Of a stretch of DNA of 40,852 bases, positions 8,332 to 16,780 are shown one piece after another. The stretch comes from Gemmatimonadaceae bacterium (GTDB lineage: Bacteria; Gemmatimonadota; Gemmatimonadetes; Gemmatimonadales; Gemmatimonadaceae): the NCBI GenBank assembly GCA_019752115.1, contig JAIEMN010000013.1, positions 1 through 40,852 of the forward strand, written 5' to 3'. The notes under the pieces were generated by a model, which worked only from the letters and a program-made list of their open reading frames with translations, did no database searches and was not told where the DNA came from. Each line of letters starts with the position of its first letter. The first letter of the stretch is position 1. A program made the position numbers and the translations under genes.

Positions 8332-11300
8332 CGCGTACGCGCCTCCAGTGCCGCATACCCCACCGGCAGCAGGAAGAACGTCACCAGCAACGCGCTGATT
8401 GACCCGCCAATGATCCCCGCCGCGAGCGGCTGATACAGCGCGCCACCACTGCCCCAGCCGAACACGAGCGGGAGCACTCCGGTAACGGTGGTGATGCTCG
8501 TCATCGCAATCGCTCGTAGCCGCTGCTCGCCGCCACGCAGAATGGCTTCCTGCAACGGCAGCCCCTGCTCACGGAACTGGCGAATGGCATCGAGCTTCAC
8601 CACCGCTTCGTTGTCGGCCATGCCGATCATCACCACGATGCCGATGAGGCTCACAGCATTGAGGCTCTGCCCCGTGAGCCACAAAAAGATCACCGCCCCC
8701 GCGCCGGCGAGCGGCACCGTGAGCATCACCACCAGCGGAATCGTAAAGCTGGCGAATTCACCCGCGAGCACGAGGAACATGAGCGCCGCCGCGAGCACCA
8801 CCACCAGCGTGAGCTCGTTGCTGGTGCGCTGCCGTTCGCTGTCGGCGCCGGCCACCTGCCACGTCACACTCGGCGGCAGCGCCATGCGCGCGAGCGTCGC
8901 CTGCACCGCCTCGGTGGCTCGCGCGGTACCGCCTTCCTCCACGAGCCCTTCCACCATGGTGACCGGCCGCTGCCCCACGCGTACCACTTCCACCGGTGCA
9001 CGCACCTCCGTCACGGTGACCAGCTGCTCCACCGGCACACCACGAATGGTGGTGCGCAGTGCCGTGGCCAGGTCTTCGTTGCCCGCCCCCGCATAGCGCA
9101 CCGCAATGGGCGTGCGCCGATCCGTCTCGCGCAAATCGCTCGCCGCCACACCGCCCAGCGCGCCCGCCAGCGCACTCGCCACCTGCTGCGGCATGATGCC
9201 GCGCTGCGCGAGGCGCTCGCGTTCGAGCCTGATCTCGATGAGCGGCTGCGTGGCCGCATACGCATCGCGCACGTCGGCCAGCTCCTTCACCTGCGCTAGC
9301 TGGCGGCGTACACTGTCCGCCCACTGCTGCGCAAGCACCGGTGTCGGCGCCGATAGCTCGACGCGTACTAGTCGCCCTTCACGGCCGATGAGCGAGCCGA
9401 ATTCACTCTGCCCCGCGAGATCAATCGCCAGCGCCCCGTTCGCCAGGTCCGGCACCTTCGCGCGCAGCTGCTGCGCGAACAGCGCCGCGTCCGCACCCGT
9501 TGGCACTGGGACGATGAGCTGCGCCGACGCCGAGGTCCCTGGATCTGCCCCCGCGAGAATCTCTTCATCGGTGGCCTTTCCCACGCGCGCATAGATGTCC
9601 CGCGCACCAAGCTGCTTTGCCGCGCTCTCAAGTCTCGCGACTTGGGCCGTCGTCGCCTCGAGCGCCGTCCCCTGCGGCAGCCCCAGCTGCGCGACCAGCA
9701 CCCCTTCATCCACGCGCGGCAGAATCTCCTTTGGCAACATGACGATCAGCACGACAGTCAGCGCGAGCGAAGCAAGCGCCCCGCCAAACACCGTGCGCGG
9801 ATGCGCCAGCGACCAAATCACACCGCGCTCATACCAGTTCGTCATCCGTCGACCGACCAGCGTTAATCCACCCACCGTCGGCACGGTCGATCTTACTATT
9901 GAGTCGACGTCTGGGTTCTCGCGATTAGCCTCATTCTCCGCTCGCCGCCGCCCAACGAGCAGCACCGGCATCAACGTCAACGCCAGCACCAAGGACGCCG
10001 CCACCGTGGTGACCACCGACAGCGACAGGTCGCGAAACAGCGCCGCCGCCAATCCGCGCACAAACACAATCGGCCCAAACACCAAGACTGTCGTCAGCGT
10101 CCCCGCTAACAGCGGCGCCGCTACGTCGTCCGTCCCCACCACCGCCGCCTCCCGCAGCGGCATCCCCTCGTCTCGGCGTCTCGACACCGCTTCGGCCACG
10201 ACAATCGCCGTATCCACCAGCAACCCCGTTCCCAGCGCGAGCCCGCCGAGCGACAGCACATTGATGGTGACGCCGAGCGCCTGCAGCGCCACGAGTGCCA
10301 TCAGTACCGATAGCGGCACCGTCAGCCCAATCGCCAGCGACAACCGCCAATCGCGCAGAAAGAGCAGAATCACCAGCAGCGACAGCACGCCACCCGCCAC
10401 GATCTCCTGCCCCAGATTCGACAGCGCATCCACCACGAAGTCCGCCTGCGCCGCCACGACCGTCACGGCGAGGCCGGGAAACTCGTTCTCGAGCAGCCCC
10501 AGTGTCTCGCGCAGCCGCTGTGTCACTGCCACTGTGTTCGCGCCGGCGTCCTTGTAGACCACGAGACCCACCGCCTCTGCGCCGTCGAGTCGCGTCAGCG
10601 TGGTGGGCTCGGCGAGCCCCAACTGTACGGTGCCCACGTCGCGCAGCGTGAGCCCGCGACCCGGCAACCCGATGGGGGCGTCGAGAATCTCCGCCGGCCC
10701 GCGGAACTCGGTGAGCGCGCGCACGGAGAAGCGGAATTGTCCGCGCCGAATCGTACCGCCGGCCCCCGCCACGTTCTGCGCACGAATACTGGCGGCGACG
10801 TCCTCCGGGGTGAGATCGAGCGCCCGCAGCTTGTCAGCATCGAGCGACACGCGCACTTCATCGGTGGGCGCGCCCACCACCGCGACACTCGCCACCCCTT
10901 CGATCTGTTCGAGCCGCCGCGCGTGCACCTCGGTGGCCGTGCGCGCCAGCGCCCGCAGATCCGCCGCCTGCCGATTCGCCGTGGCATTCGGAATCGCGTT
11001 CGCCGCCGGCTTCACCGCCAGCACCGCAATTGGCCGCTCCCCCGGATCGCTCGTCAGCAGCGTCGGCCGCTCGGCGCGCTCCGGCAATCGCCCGCGCGCC
11101 GCATCGAGCCGCTCGCGCACCGCGAGCACCGTGCCGCGCATATCGGTGCCCCAGGCGAAGCGCGCGGTGGTGGTCGCCTCGCCGTTGCGACTTACACTCC
11201 GCAACTCCACCAGCCCCGGCGTGGCCGCAATGGCCTCCTCGATAGGCTCTGCCACGAAACGCGACACTTCCGTGGCCGCCGCTCCCACATACGCCGTGCG

Positions 11301-11441
11301 AATCGTGAGCACCGGTAACGACACGTCGGGCAGCAGCGACACCGGCAGCCGCGTGAGCGAGACCGATCCCAGCAATAGCACCGCCAGAATGGCCGCGACC
11401 GTGGCCACTGGGCGGCGCACCGCATACGCGGCGATACTCAC
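8328..11441 (-). CDS. RND efflux pump subunit, first of a pair
   Basis: 1037 residues with complete RND architecture. The N-terminal TM1 region reads RRPVATVAAILAVLLLGSVS; a TM2-TM6 bundle follows the first porter half, and the second repeat ends with a TM8-TM12 bundle. The TM4 motif is GTGLLVDTAIVVAEAV, so the first of the two proton-relay acids is kept (Asp410) and the second is Thr411. The TM10 segment GIVVMIGMADNEAVVKLDA has Asp-Asn-Glu around the place of the usual Lys, so the proton path is atypical. GTG start 11441 overlaps the adaptor stop by four bases. It likely forms an inner-membrane pump with the downstream RND gene and the upstream adaptor. No outer-membrane TolC-type gene is present here, so an external one must serve. 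Confidence 0.9.
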   Translation of the reverse strand: MSIAAYAVRRPVATVAAILAVLLLGSVSLTRLPVSLLPDVSLPVLTIRTAYVGAAATEVSRFVAEPIEEAIAATPGLVELRSVSRNGEATTTARFAWGTDMRGTVLAVRERLDAARGRLPERAERPTLLTSDPGERPIAVLAVKPAANAIPNATANRQAADLRALARTATEVHARRLEQIEGVASVAVVGAPTDEVRVSLDADKLRALDLTPEDVAASIRAQNVAGAGGTIRRGQFRFSVRALTEFRGPAEILDAPIGLPGRGLTLRDVGTVQLGLAEPTTLTRLDGAEAVGLVVYKDAGANTVAVTQRLRETLGLLENEFPGLAVTVVAAQADFVVDALSNLGQEIVAGGVLSLLVILLFLRDWRLSLAIGLTVPLSVLMALVALQALGVTINVLSLGGLALGTGLLVDTAIVVAEAVSRRRDEGMPLREAAVVGTDDVAAPLLAGTLTTVLVFGPIVFVRGLAAALFRDLSLSVVTTVAASLVLALTLMPVLLVGRRRAENEANRENPDVDSIVRSTVPTVGGLTLVGRRMTNWYERGVIWSLAHPRTVFGGALASLALTVVLIVMLPKEILPRVDEGVLVAQLGLPQGTALEATTAQVARLESAAKQLGARDIYARVGKATDEEILAGADPGTSASAQLIVPVPTGADAALFAQQLRAKVPDLANGALAIDLAGQSEFGSLIGREGRLVRVELSAPTPVLAQQWADSVRRQLAQVKELADVRDAYAATQPLIEIRLERERLAQRGIMPQQVASALAGALGGVAASDLRETDRRTPIAVRYAGAGNEDLATALRTTIRGVPVEQLVTVTEVRAPVEVVRVGQRPVTMVEGLVEEGGTARATEAVQATLARMALPPSVTWQVAGADSERQRTSNELTLVVVLAAALMFLVLAGEFASFTIPLVVMLTVPLAGAGAVIFLWLTGQSLNAVSLIGIVVMIGMADNEAVVKLDAIRQFREQGLPLQEAILRGGEQRLRAIAMTSITTVTGVLPLVFGWGSGGALYQPLAAGIIGGSISALLVTFFLLPVGYAALEARTR

Positions 11442-12583
11442 CCGCGGGGCTTCGCGTCGGAGACCTTGGCTGGCGCCACTTTCACCGGCGCATCATGCGT
11501 AAGCGTAAGATGACCCTCCACGATGACCGGATCACCCGCTTTCACGGGGATCTCCCCGGTCGCTGAATCGGGCAGCACCTCCGTTTCGCGCCCGTTTGAT
11601 CGGCCAGGTACGATGTACGTCCACTGCGCGCGCCCGTCTCGCACGACAAATACCAGCGGCCGCCCGTCGCGTTCGATCACCGCGCGACTTGGCACCAGGC
11701 GCCGCCGGCGCAGCCGCGTCGCTTCGAGCTCCACGTCGGCGTACATTCCCGGGCGCAGAATGCCGTCTCCTGACACACGCACGACGGCGCGCCCCGCGCG
11801 ACTCGTCGAATCCACCAGCGGCAGCAGCGCATCAACACGCCCGCGCAGCACCCGCCCCGGTGCGCCCGCACTCGTCACTTCGGCCTCGCCGCCCACCTTC
11901 ACCAGGGGCAGGTCATGCTCCAACACCTGCGCCTCGATGCGCAGGTTACGCGTATCGACCACGGTGAGCAGCGGCTGCCCCGCACCAATCTTCTCACCGA
12001 CCGCGACATCGATACCGTCCACCATCCCCGCCATCGGCGCGCGAATCACCGCGCGATCCTGCTCATACTTGGCCCGCTCGAGCCGGAGCCGCGCTCCCGT
12101 CAGCCCCGCCTTGTTCATCAGAGCCTTGCGCTGCTCCGCTGTCGGCGCACGCCCGGTGACCAGCGACTCCGGCACAAAGCTTTCGAGAAACCGCTGCTCC
12201 GCCTCGTCGGCCTGCGCTTGCGCCTCGCGGACGGCGAGCTCGAACGGATAGTTGTCGAAGCGTACCAGCTCCTGCCCCGGCGTGACCACTTGTCCCGGCC
12301 TAACGAGGAGCTTTGCCACCGTTCCGCCGACCTCGCTGCGCAGCTTCACCACCGCGTCCGAGCGCACTTGGCCCGTCGTCCGCACATGCAGGACCAAGTC
12401 GCCCTCACGTGCTGCTTCGGCAGCCACCGGCAAGCTCAACGGAGTCCGGCCTGAGTCACTGGACATGGCGGCGAGACTGTCGCCAGCGACCGAGCGGGTC
12501 GAGTCGTTGCCGACCGACGCTCCGCTGGAGCAGGCGACCCCAAGCACCAAGAGTACCAAGCAGCGATGTCGAGCACTCTTCAT
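11438..12583 (-). CDS. RND periplasmic adaptor (membrane fusion protein), lipoprotein
   Basis: 381 residues. Lipobox LGVACSSG puts the acylated Cys at residue 18. The chain shows adaptor order: barrel-sandwich/lipoyl half (VGGTVAKLLVRPGQVVTPGQ), alpha-hairpin with Glu/Ala/Gln-rich helices, second lipoyl half (IRAPMAGMVDGIDVAVGEKI), beta-barrel (LRIEAQVLEHDLPLVKVG) and membrane-proximal domain. It links the inner-membrane RND trimer to an outer-membrane channel. I chose ATG 12583: it overlaps the stop of the upstream propeller gene (ATGA), gives a clean signal peptide and fits the coupled operon; an upstream in-frame start at 12646 would add 21 residues before the signal. The stop overlaps the pump start by four bases. 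Confidence 0.9.
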   Translation of the reverse strand: MKSARHRCLVLLVLGVACSSGASVGNDSTRSVAGDSLAAMSSDSGRTPLSLPVAAEAAREGDLVLHVRTTGQVRSDAVVKLRSEVGGTVAKLLVRPGQVVTPGQELVRFDNYPFELAVREAQAQADEAEQRFLESFVPESLVTGRAPTAEQRKALMNKAGLTGARLRLERAKYEQDRAVIRAPMAGMVDGIDVAVGEKIGAGQPLLTVVDTRNLRIEAQVLEHDLPLVKVGGEAEVTSAGAPGRVLRGRVDALLPLVDSTSRAGRAVVRVSGDGILRPGMYADVELEATRLRRRRLVPSRAVIERDGRPLVFVVRDGRAQWTYIVPGRSNGRETEVLPDSATGEIPVKAGDPVIVEGHLTLTHDAPVKVAPAKVSDAKPRG

Positions 12584-13674
12584 GTCGAGCACAGTCGACG
12601 GCGGTCGAAGCGCATCGCACCGGCATCTGTCGAAGTCGCCAACCATGCATACGCTCGACCAATCCCGAGTAGGGCCGCCCCCGCGGGGAGTTCTTGTACG
12701 CAGGTACCCGTTTGCCGAACCACAGACAAGCGACTCGGCCGTCCGAGGGTGGGGTCGCCCGCTTCAAGGATCGCCACCACGGCGCCCGCCACCATCGCTG
12801 TGCGAAACCGTAGACGCTGAGCGGGCTCGGGCACGCGGGCACGAAGGTATCGGGGGATTAGGCTATCGCGCTGAAAAGGCGGTGGAAGCTGGCGAACGGT
12901 CTGATCGACCAGGCGGTCAACGTCAGTCATCTCGACGACCTCGGATTGCAGCGGCAACGCCATTCTCGCCACCAGCTGTGGCTTCGGTAATCCGGTCACG
13001 CGCACGTCCAGGCTGGTACTTTCGTCAGTGGGAATAAAGCTCGCGGCGGCGATTGAGGTACCGTCGGACGAGAGCGCCAGTTGCGTGGCCCTATCGATTA
13101 GCGGACCCAAGGGCGAACCGAAAAGGTAGCTCTGAAACTGCCCAGTTTGAAGAAATAAAATGCGATTCCCCAAGACCATCGAATCCACCGGTGTCAACGC
13201 CTCGCCTTGTCCCACCATCACGACGTCCCGCTCTCCCAAGGTCGCGTGCGCGGGCATGAGCCGTGGGACCAACAGGGCGAGCGTATCCGGATGCAGCGCC
13301 ACAATGGCGAGCGGTACATACCGCCCGCGATTCGACTCCGATTCTGCTGCATGGAACGTGAACTGGTCCGGCCGCTGCCCAGGGCGCCAAGTGACGACTG
13401 TCTGTTGATCGGACAGCATTCCCACAATCGTCCCGTCGAGTTCGGTCAATCGAACAACCCTGAGCGTCGGCGAAGCGCTCCTCAGAACGAGGGCCGCTGT
13501 ATCGAGCAGCCGGCCATCAAGCGATACGCGGTGCCACACAATGCGATTCGCGGATGAGTAAGCGAGCGTGAGCACCGAATCGTTGGCCACGGCACGCACC
13601 GTGTCGGGCATGACCTGAGCCCCCACGCTCGCGCTCTGTAGCAACAGGACGGTTCCGCACAGCAGACCTAACAT
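12580..13674 (-). CDS. Secreted propeller-like protein in the RND operon (second gene)
   Basis: 364 residues. The N-terminal signal peptide (MLGLLCGTVLLLQSASVGAQ) predicts export with cleavage after GA-Q. The mature chain is a run of short beta strands in blade-like repeats (for example LTLAYSSANRIVWHRVSLDG and TIVGMLSDQQTVVTWRPG) with no catalytic motif, fitting a beta-propeller of the NHL/6-bladed kind, though the GxGPxEF hallmark is absent. It keeps a Cys pair at the C-terminal end (TGTCVQELP and RRLCST). ATG 13674 overlaps the previous gene by seven bases, and its stop overlaps the adaptor start, so it is translated as part of the export operon. A substrate-binding or adaptor-associated role is inference. 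Confidence 0.7.
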   Translation of the reverse strand: MLGLLCGTVLLLQSASVGAQVMPDTVRAVANDSVLTLAYSSANRIVWHRVSLDGRLLDTAALVLRSASPTLRVVRLTELDGTIVGMLSDQQTVVTWRPGQRPDQFTFHAAESESNRGRYVPLAIVALHPDTLALLVPRLMPAHATLGERDVVMVGQGEALTPVDSMVLGNRILFLQTGQFQSYLFGSPLGPLIDRATQLALSSDGTSIAAASFIPTDESTSLDVRVTGLPKPQLVARMALPLQSEVVEMTDVDRLVDQTVRQLPPPFQRDSLIPRYLRARVPEPAQRLRFRTAMVAGAVVAILEAGDPTLGRPSRLSVVRQTGTCVQELPAGAALLGIGRAYAWLATSTDAGAMRFDRRRLCST

Positions 13675-14630
13675 TCGTCGGCCTCCCGGAGTGTCCCAGC
13701 CTCTAGGACGAGCACTTGCGCTGGCTCGGCATGGGAGATGAAAAGTGCGTGCGCCGATGGGGACGAGAAGGCGACTGGCGTGAGCCCATCGATTCTGCGT
13801 TGTCTCACGGCGACGGCAGCACTACAACCCTTATAGGCGAGCACGCGCGAGCCGCTTCGCGGGTCTGCGAGCACGAGTACATCCCCAAGCGATGCCAAAG
13901 GTAGGCTGCTCAGCAACGACCACGACGGCCCAACTGGCGGGTTCGCGTTTACTGTCGTCACCACGTCATTCCACGCCGCGGAGCGGCGAGACTGCCAGTA
14001 GATCCGCAGCGGGAGGTAATGATCTACCACCGCGAGGACGCCGTTAAACACCACGAGGCGGGGTTGCGCCGGTGCCGGAACCTCTAGGGTCGTCACCGTG
14101 GCCGACGCGACCGAGACGGTGTCCATCACGTTATACGACCGAAGCGTCAGGCGATTTTGGCGACGCTCCAGCGTCCAAAAGCGCTGCGCGAATACGCTGA
14201 CATCGAGGAACGTGGCGCCGGCGAGGTGTGCGATTGACGCCTCATGGCGGCACGTACCACGCTCCGTCAGCGTCGCGAAGCGCATCGCCGCAGAATCGAG
14301 CACGATGGGGTCCGACCCGGTAGACCGCAGGAAGTGCAAGGCAATGCGGCAATGAATCGGCAGCCGACTCGCCCCTCGTGCGGTCACCAGCAACGCTGAT
14401 GTATCGCCGCGCCCCAGCAGCGCTACGGCGCCGCTAGGAAAGACGCCACTCAGTTCCACTGGCGCGCCGGGCGGGAGGTCGTAGCGAGCCACCTCGCGAA
14501 GCTCAAGACGCTGTGCAAAGCTGGGACGAACTGCGACGGTGAGCGCGCTTAGCAAGAGTACGAACCACAACGGCGCCGCGCAGAGCGACACAGAGAGCTG
14601 AGCAGGCTTGGGGACGCAAACAAGCGGCAT
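13668..14630 (-). CDS. Secreted propeller-like protein, first gene of the RND operon
   Basis: 320 residues from ATG 14630, chosen because GGAG lies seven bases upstream and the N-terminus then forms a signal sequence (hydrophobic core about 17-34, cleavage near PSFAQ). A GTG at 14675 would add 15 residues. The mature chain has repeating beta-strand pairs (VELSGVFPSGAVALLGRG, PRLVVFNGVLAVVDHYLP, LGDVLVLADPRSGSRVLAY). It shares the design of the next gene and, like it, has paired Cys in the second half, suggesting periplasmic oxidation. It opens a five-gene, fully overlapping operon ending at 5299 and is divergent from the Cys-rich gene at 14833. No enzymatic residues are recognisable. Confidence 0.7.
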   Translation of the reverse strand: MPLVCVPKPAQLSVSLCAAPLWFVLLLSALTVAVRPSFAQRLELREVARYDLPPGAPVELSGVFPSGAVALLGRGDTSALLVTARGASRLPIHCRIALHFLRSTGSDPIVLDSAAMRFATLTERGTCRHEASIAHLAGATFLDVSVFAQRFWTLERRQNRLTLRSYNVMDTVSVASATVTTLEVPAPAQPRLVVFNGVLAVVDHYLPLRIYWQSRRSAAWNDVVTTVNANPPVGPSWSLLSSLPLASLGDVLVLADPRSGSRVLAYKGCSAAVAVRQRRIDGLTPVAFSSPSAHALFISHAEPAQVLVLEAGTLREADEC

Positions 14631-14832
14631 TGAATTTCTCCAGCGCGCGGCTGTTGCGCGTGGGTGAACAGACACGGCCAGAATTGGGGCCCGTCACCAG
14701 CAAGTCAACCCTCGCCAACGCCTCCGGGCCGGATACGTAAAGTCGCCTCTTGCCTCGTAGAGGCCGGGGCAATTCCCATACATTGGGGAGCGCTCTCCTA
14801 CTACCAACGACTTCTCTTTCTAAGGAGCGTGT
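14631..14832. promoter_or_regulatory. Divergent promoter region between the export operon and the third Cys-rich gene
   Basis: 202 bases separate two divergent starts, so promoters for both directions must lie here. Visible landmarks are GGAG before the minus start at 14630 and AGGAG (seven-base spacing) before the plus start at 14833. I cannot identify convincing -10/-35 boxes. A shared regulator site for both arms would be expected if the arms form one system. Confidence 0.4.
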
Positions 14833-15315
14833 ATGCGTCAGCGATTGATGGCATTCTTGATTTGTGCGTTCACTCTAGCGGCGGCGTCCACCCCGGCGTC
14901 GGCGGCGTCATCTCACGCGCCCGGCGCGCCCGCAGTAATGACGCCGCCGCTTGCGTTGCCGGTGGCGGCGCCAGCGCCTACACTGCCGGGACCAAACTGT
15001 CGGCAGTGCTGGTTCGACTTCTCCGATCTCAACAACATCATCGGGAACTGCAGTGAGCCGCAGGATGTGGGTATGATGAACTGCATGGTCTCCGGCACAA
15101 CCTGCACGAATTGGGATCCGTGCAACGAAACGTTCGATCAGCAGGCACATGCGCTCGCGCTCGACGGGCGCGCAATCGTGGTCCGTGGTCCGGAAGCCGG
15201 AGCGATGCGACGGGAGGCTCGACTCGTCAACGCTAATGGCACTATTGCGTGTACTCTCGTGAACGCGCCGTCGCGCGCGCCCAACGACGCTGCTCCTGTT
15301 CGCATCGTGATGTAG
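14833..15315 (+). CDS. Secreted Cys-rich protein 3
   Basis: 160 residues. Signal peptide (MRQRLMAFLICAFTLAAAS, cleavage near ASA-A at 24), then a Pro/Ala-rich linker to about residue 54. A compact Cys block follows: Cys at 56, 59 (CRQC), 73, 84, 91 and 97, plus a lone Cys at 140. The block begins PNCRQCWFDFSDLNNIIGNC. ATG 14833 has AGGAG seven bases upstream. It is unlike the two six-Cys mini-proteins in sequence but similar in kind (export signal plus six clustered Cys). It is divergent from the export operon and upstream of a propeller gene, repeating the peptide-then-propeller order seen at 2.5-5.0 kb. The family is not recognised. Confidence 0.75.
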   Translation: MRQRLMAFLICAFTLAAASTPASAASSHAPGAPAVMTPPLALPVAAPAPTLPGPNCRQCWFDFSDLNNIIGNCSEPQDVGMMNCMVSGTTCTNWDPCNETFDQQAHALALDGRAIVVRGPEAGAMRREARLVNANGTIACTLVNAPSRAPNDAAPVRIVM

Positions 15316-15443
15316 CCACGTCGTATTCCGGGCGCTCCCCAACGCGCCGAACTGTGGTGATCCGTATTACTGTGCGAGCTAACGCCGGCCACCGCCGGCT
15401 ACTGATGAATTCCGCCGATCCTTCATTTCGCAGGAGATGCCCA

Positions 15444-16616
15444 GTGCACCTTCGGTTGATGAAAGCTGCGCTCCTCGGCTTATCCTTCGGGGCACCGCAT
15501 CTCGCCGCGCAGGTGCCGCGATCTGAGTCGGGTACCGGCGCCGCTATCCCCCCCGTACACTTGGCCACGATTCCGGGCAACCCGTCACTTGATGTGCCGA
15601 CGAGTGTGCACGTCTATCGTGACTCTGTTGCCGTTTGGTTTGCGCGCGGGACGGCTTCAGTCGAGCTGCTGACATTGAAGGATGGCCGCGTACGTCGAGT
15701 CGGACGAGAGGGTCGCGGTCCGATGGAGTTCTCGCCTACCTCCGTGGTTCAGGGTCTCCGCGCGGACTCCGCAGTCGTCCAAGACTACGCACTCCGTCGC
15801 CTGACCATTGTATCGCTACAAACGCTGAAGGGACGTGTGGTCACCGCCGCGGATTTTGACGGCGCGACCGGCGTCGTCCTATCGCGGACGTTTGGAGATG
15901 GCGGCTACATTGGACTTCGACCGATCACGAAACCCGGAGCCGGACCCACGGCGTATTTCGTAGACACTGCCGAAATCGTGCTTGCACCTGAGGTCGGCAC
16001 CAGCACCACTCTGGCTCGGATCGGCGTGGGAGCGGGGATCCGCGTGCGTACGGAAAGCGGCTACCTCGTTACCGATCCACTTGTCGATGTAACACTACCG
16101 TGGGCGGCGACGCAGCGCGCACTATACTTTTTCTCCGGCAATGGCGATTCGCTCAACATCTCGTTGGGATCGAATGCGCGACGTACGACATTCGAGGTAA
16201 CGTTGCCGACCGCCGAACTGCTGCCGGGCACCGCTCGCGAGATGCTCGCGAAGCGGGCGCGTGGAATGCGACTCTCGGCGAACGTCGAGCGGGCCCTTCC
16301 GGCCCAGATCCACTTTCCTCGTGCGATCCCTTTGACTGAGCGCCTCTATCCCGTCGAAGGTGGGGGGTTCTGGTTGCGAACGAGGGTGGCGCTATCGACC
16401 CAATCGATGCAACTCATGACCAAGTATAGCGACACGCTCGCACCGCTCGCCTGCTTCCATCTCGCGCGAAAGCAGCGCGTCCTCGGCGTCGGCGAGCGCA
16501 TCACCATAGTTGGCGAGGAAGACGAAGACGGGCTCCTACAGCTTCGGGTAGGCACCGCAACGAATGGATGTGGGCTGCCACTGCTACGGAAGCCCGGCCC
16601 CCGCCAGCGGAGGTAG
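15444..16616 (+). CDS. Secreted six-bladed beta-propeller-like protein
   Basis: 390 residues from GTG 15444, chosen because AGGAG (15432-15436) sits seven bases upstream; an in-frame ATG at 15459 has no site. The N-terminus (VHLRLMKAALLGLSFGAPHL) is a signal peptide with cleavage near AAQ; there is no lipobox. Blades include RRVGREGRGPMEFSP and SAVVQDYALRRLTIVSL, both matching the lipoprotein at 3913-5043 and establishing paralogy. It follows the third Cys-rich gene by 128 bases in the same direction. A hairpin spans its stop codon. Likely a ligand-binding surface or periplasmic protein of the locus; function unknown. Confidence 0.75.
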   Translation: MHLRLMKAALLGLSFGAPHLAAQVPRSESGTGAAIPPVHLATIPGNPSLDVPTSVHVYRDSVAVWFARGTASVELLTLKDGRVRRVGREGRGPMEFSPTSVVQGLRADSAVVQDYALRRLTIVSLQTLKGRVVTAADFDGATGVVLSRTFGDGGYIGLRPITKPGAGPTAYFVDTAEIVLAPEVGTSTTLARIGVGAGIRVRTESGYLVTDPLVDVTLPWAATQRALYFFSGNGDSLNISLGSNARRTTFEVTLPTAELLPGTAREMLAKRARGMRLSANVERALPAQIHFPRAIPLTERLYPVEGGGFWLRTRVALSTQSMQLMTKYSDTLAPLACFHLARKQRVLGVGERITIVGEEDEDGLLQLRVGTATNGCGLPLLRKPGPRQRR

Positions 16617-16627
16617 TGAGTGGCAGC
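16574..16627 (+). terminator. Long-range hairpin across the stop codon of the propeller gene
   Basis: GCTGCCACT (16574-16582) pairs perfectly with AGTGGCAGC (16619-16627), and CTAC just inside can pair with GTAG. No T-run follows, so termination would not be classical. It lies between the convergent propeller and transposition gene ends. Confidence 0.35.
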
Positions 16628-16780
16628 AAGGGGTGCGTTCCGAAGCGACGCCGCAATGAGAACGCCCTACTATCGCAGCGCCCCGAACGACCGGCGCTCC
16701 GAGCAGATTCACGCGCCGACCGTTGCACTGCGCAAGCGATACCCAAGGAAGCGTATGACATGCCTCCGGCAGGGTGACCG

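Noticed and set aside
5515-11502. Long plus-strand open frames opposite the RND and adaptor genes (e.g. 5515-6342, 9595-10557, 10600-11502)
   Set aside because: They are antisense to clearly recognisable RND proteins; the products are low-complexity Arg/Ser/Ala/Pro-rich chains typical of GC-rich shadow frames.
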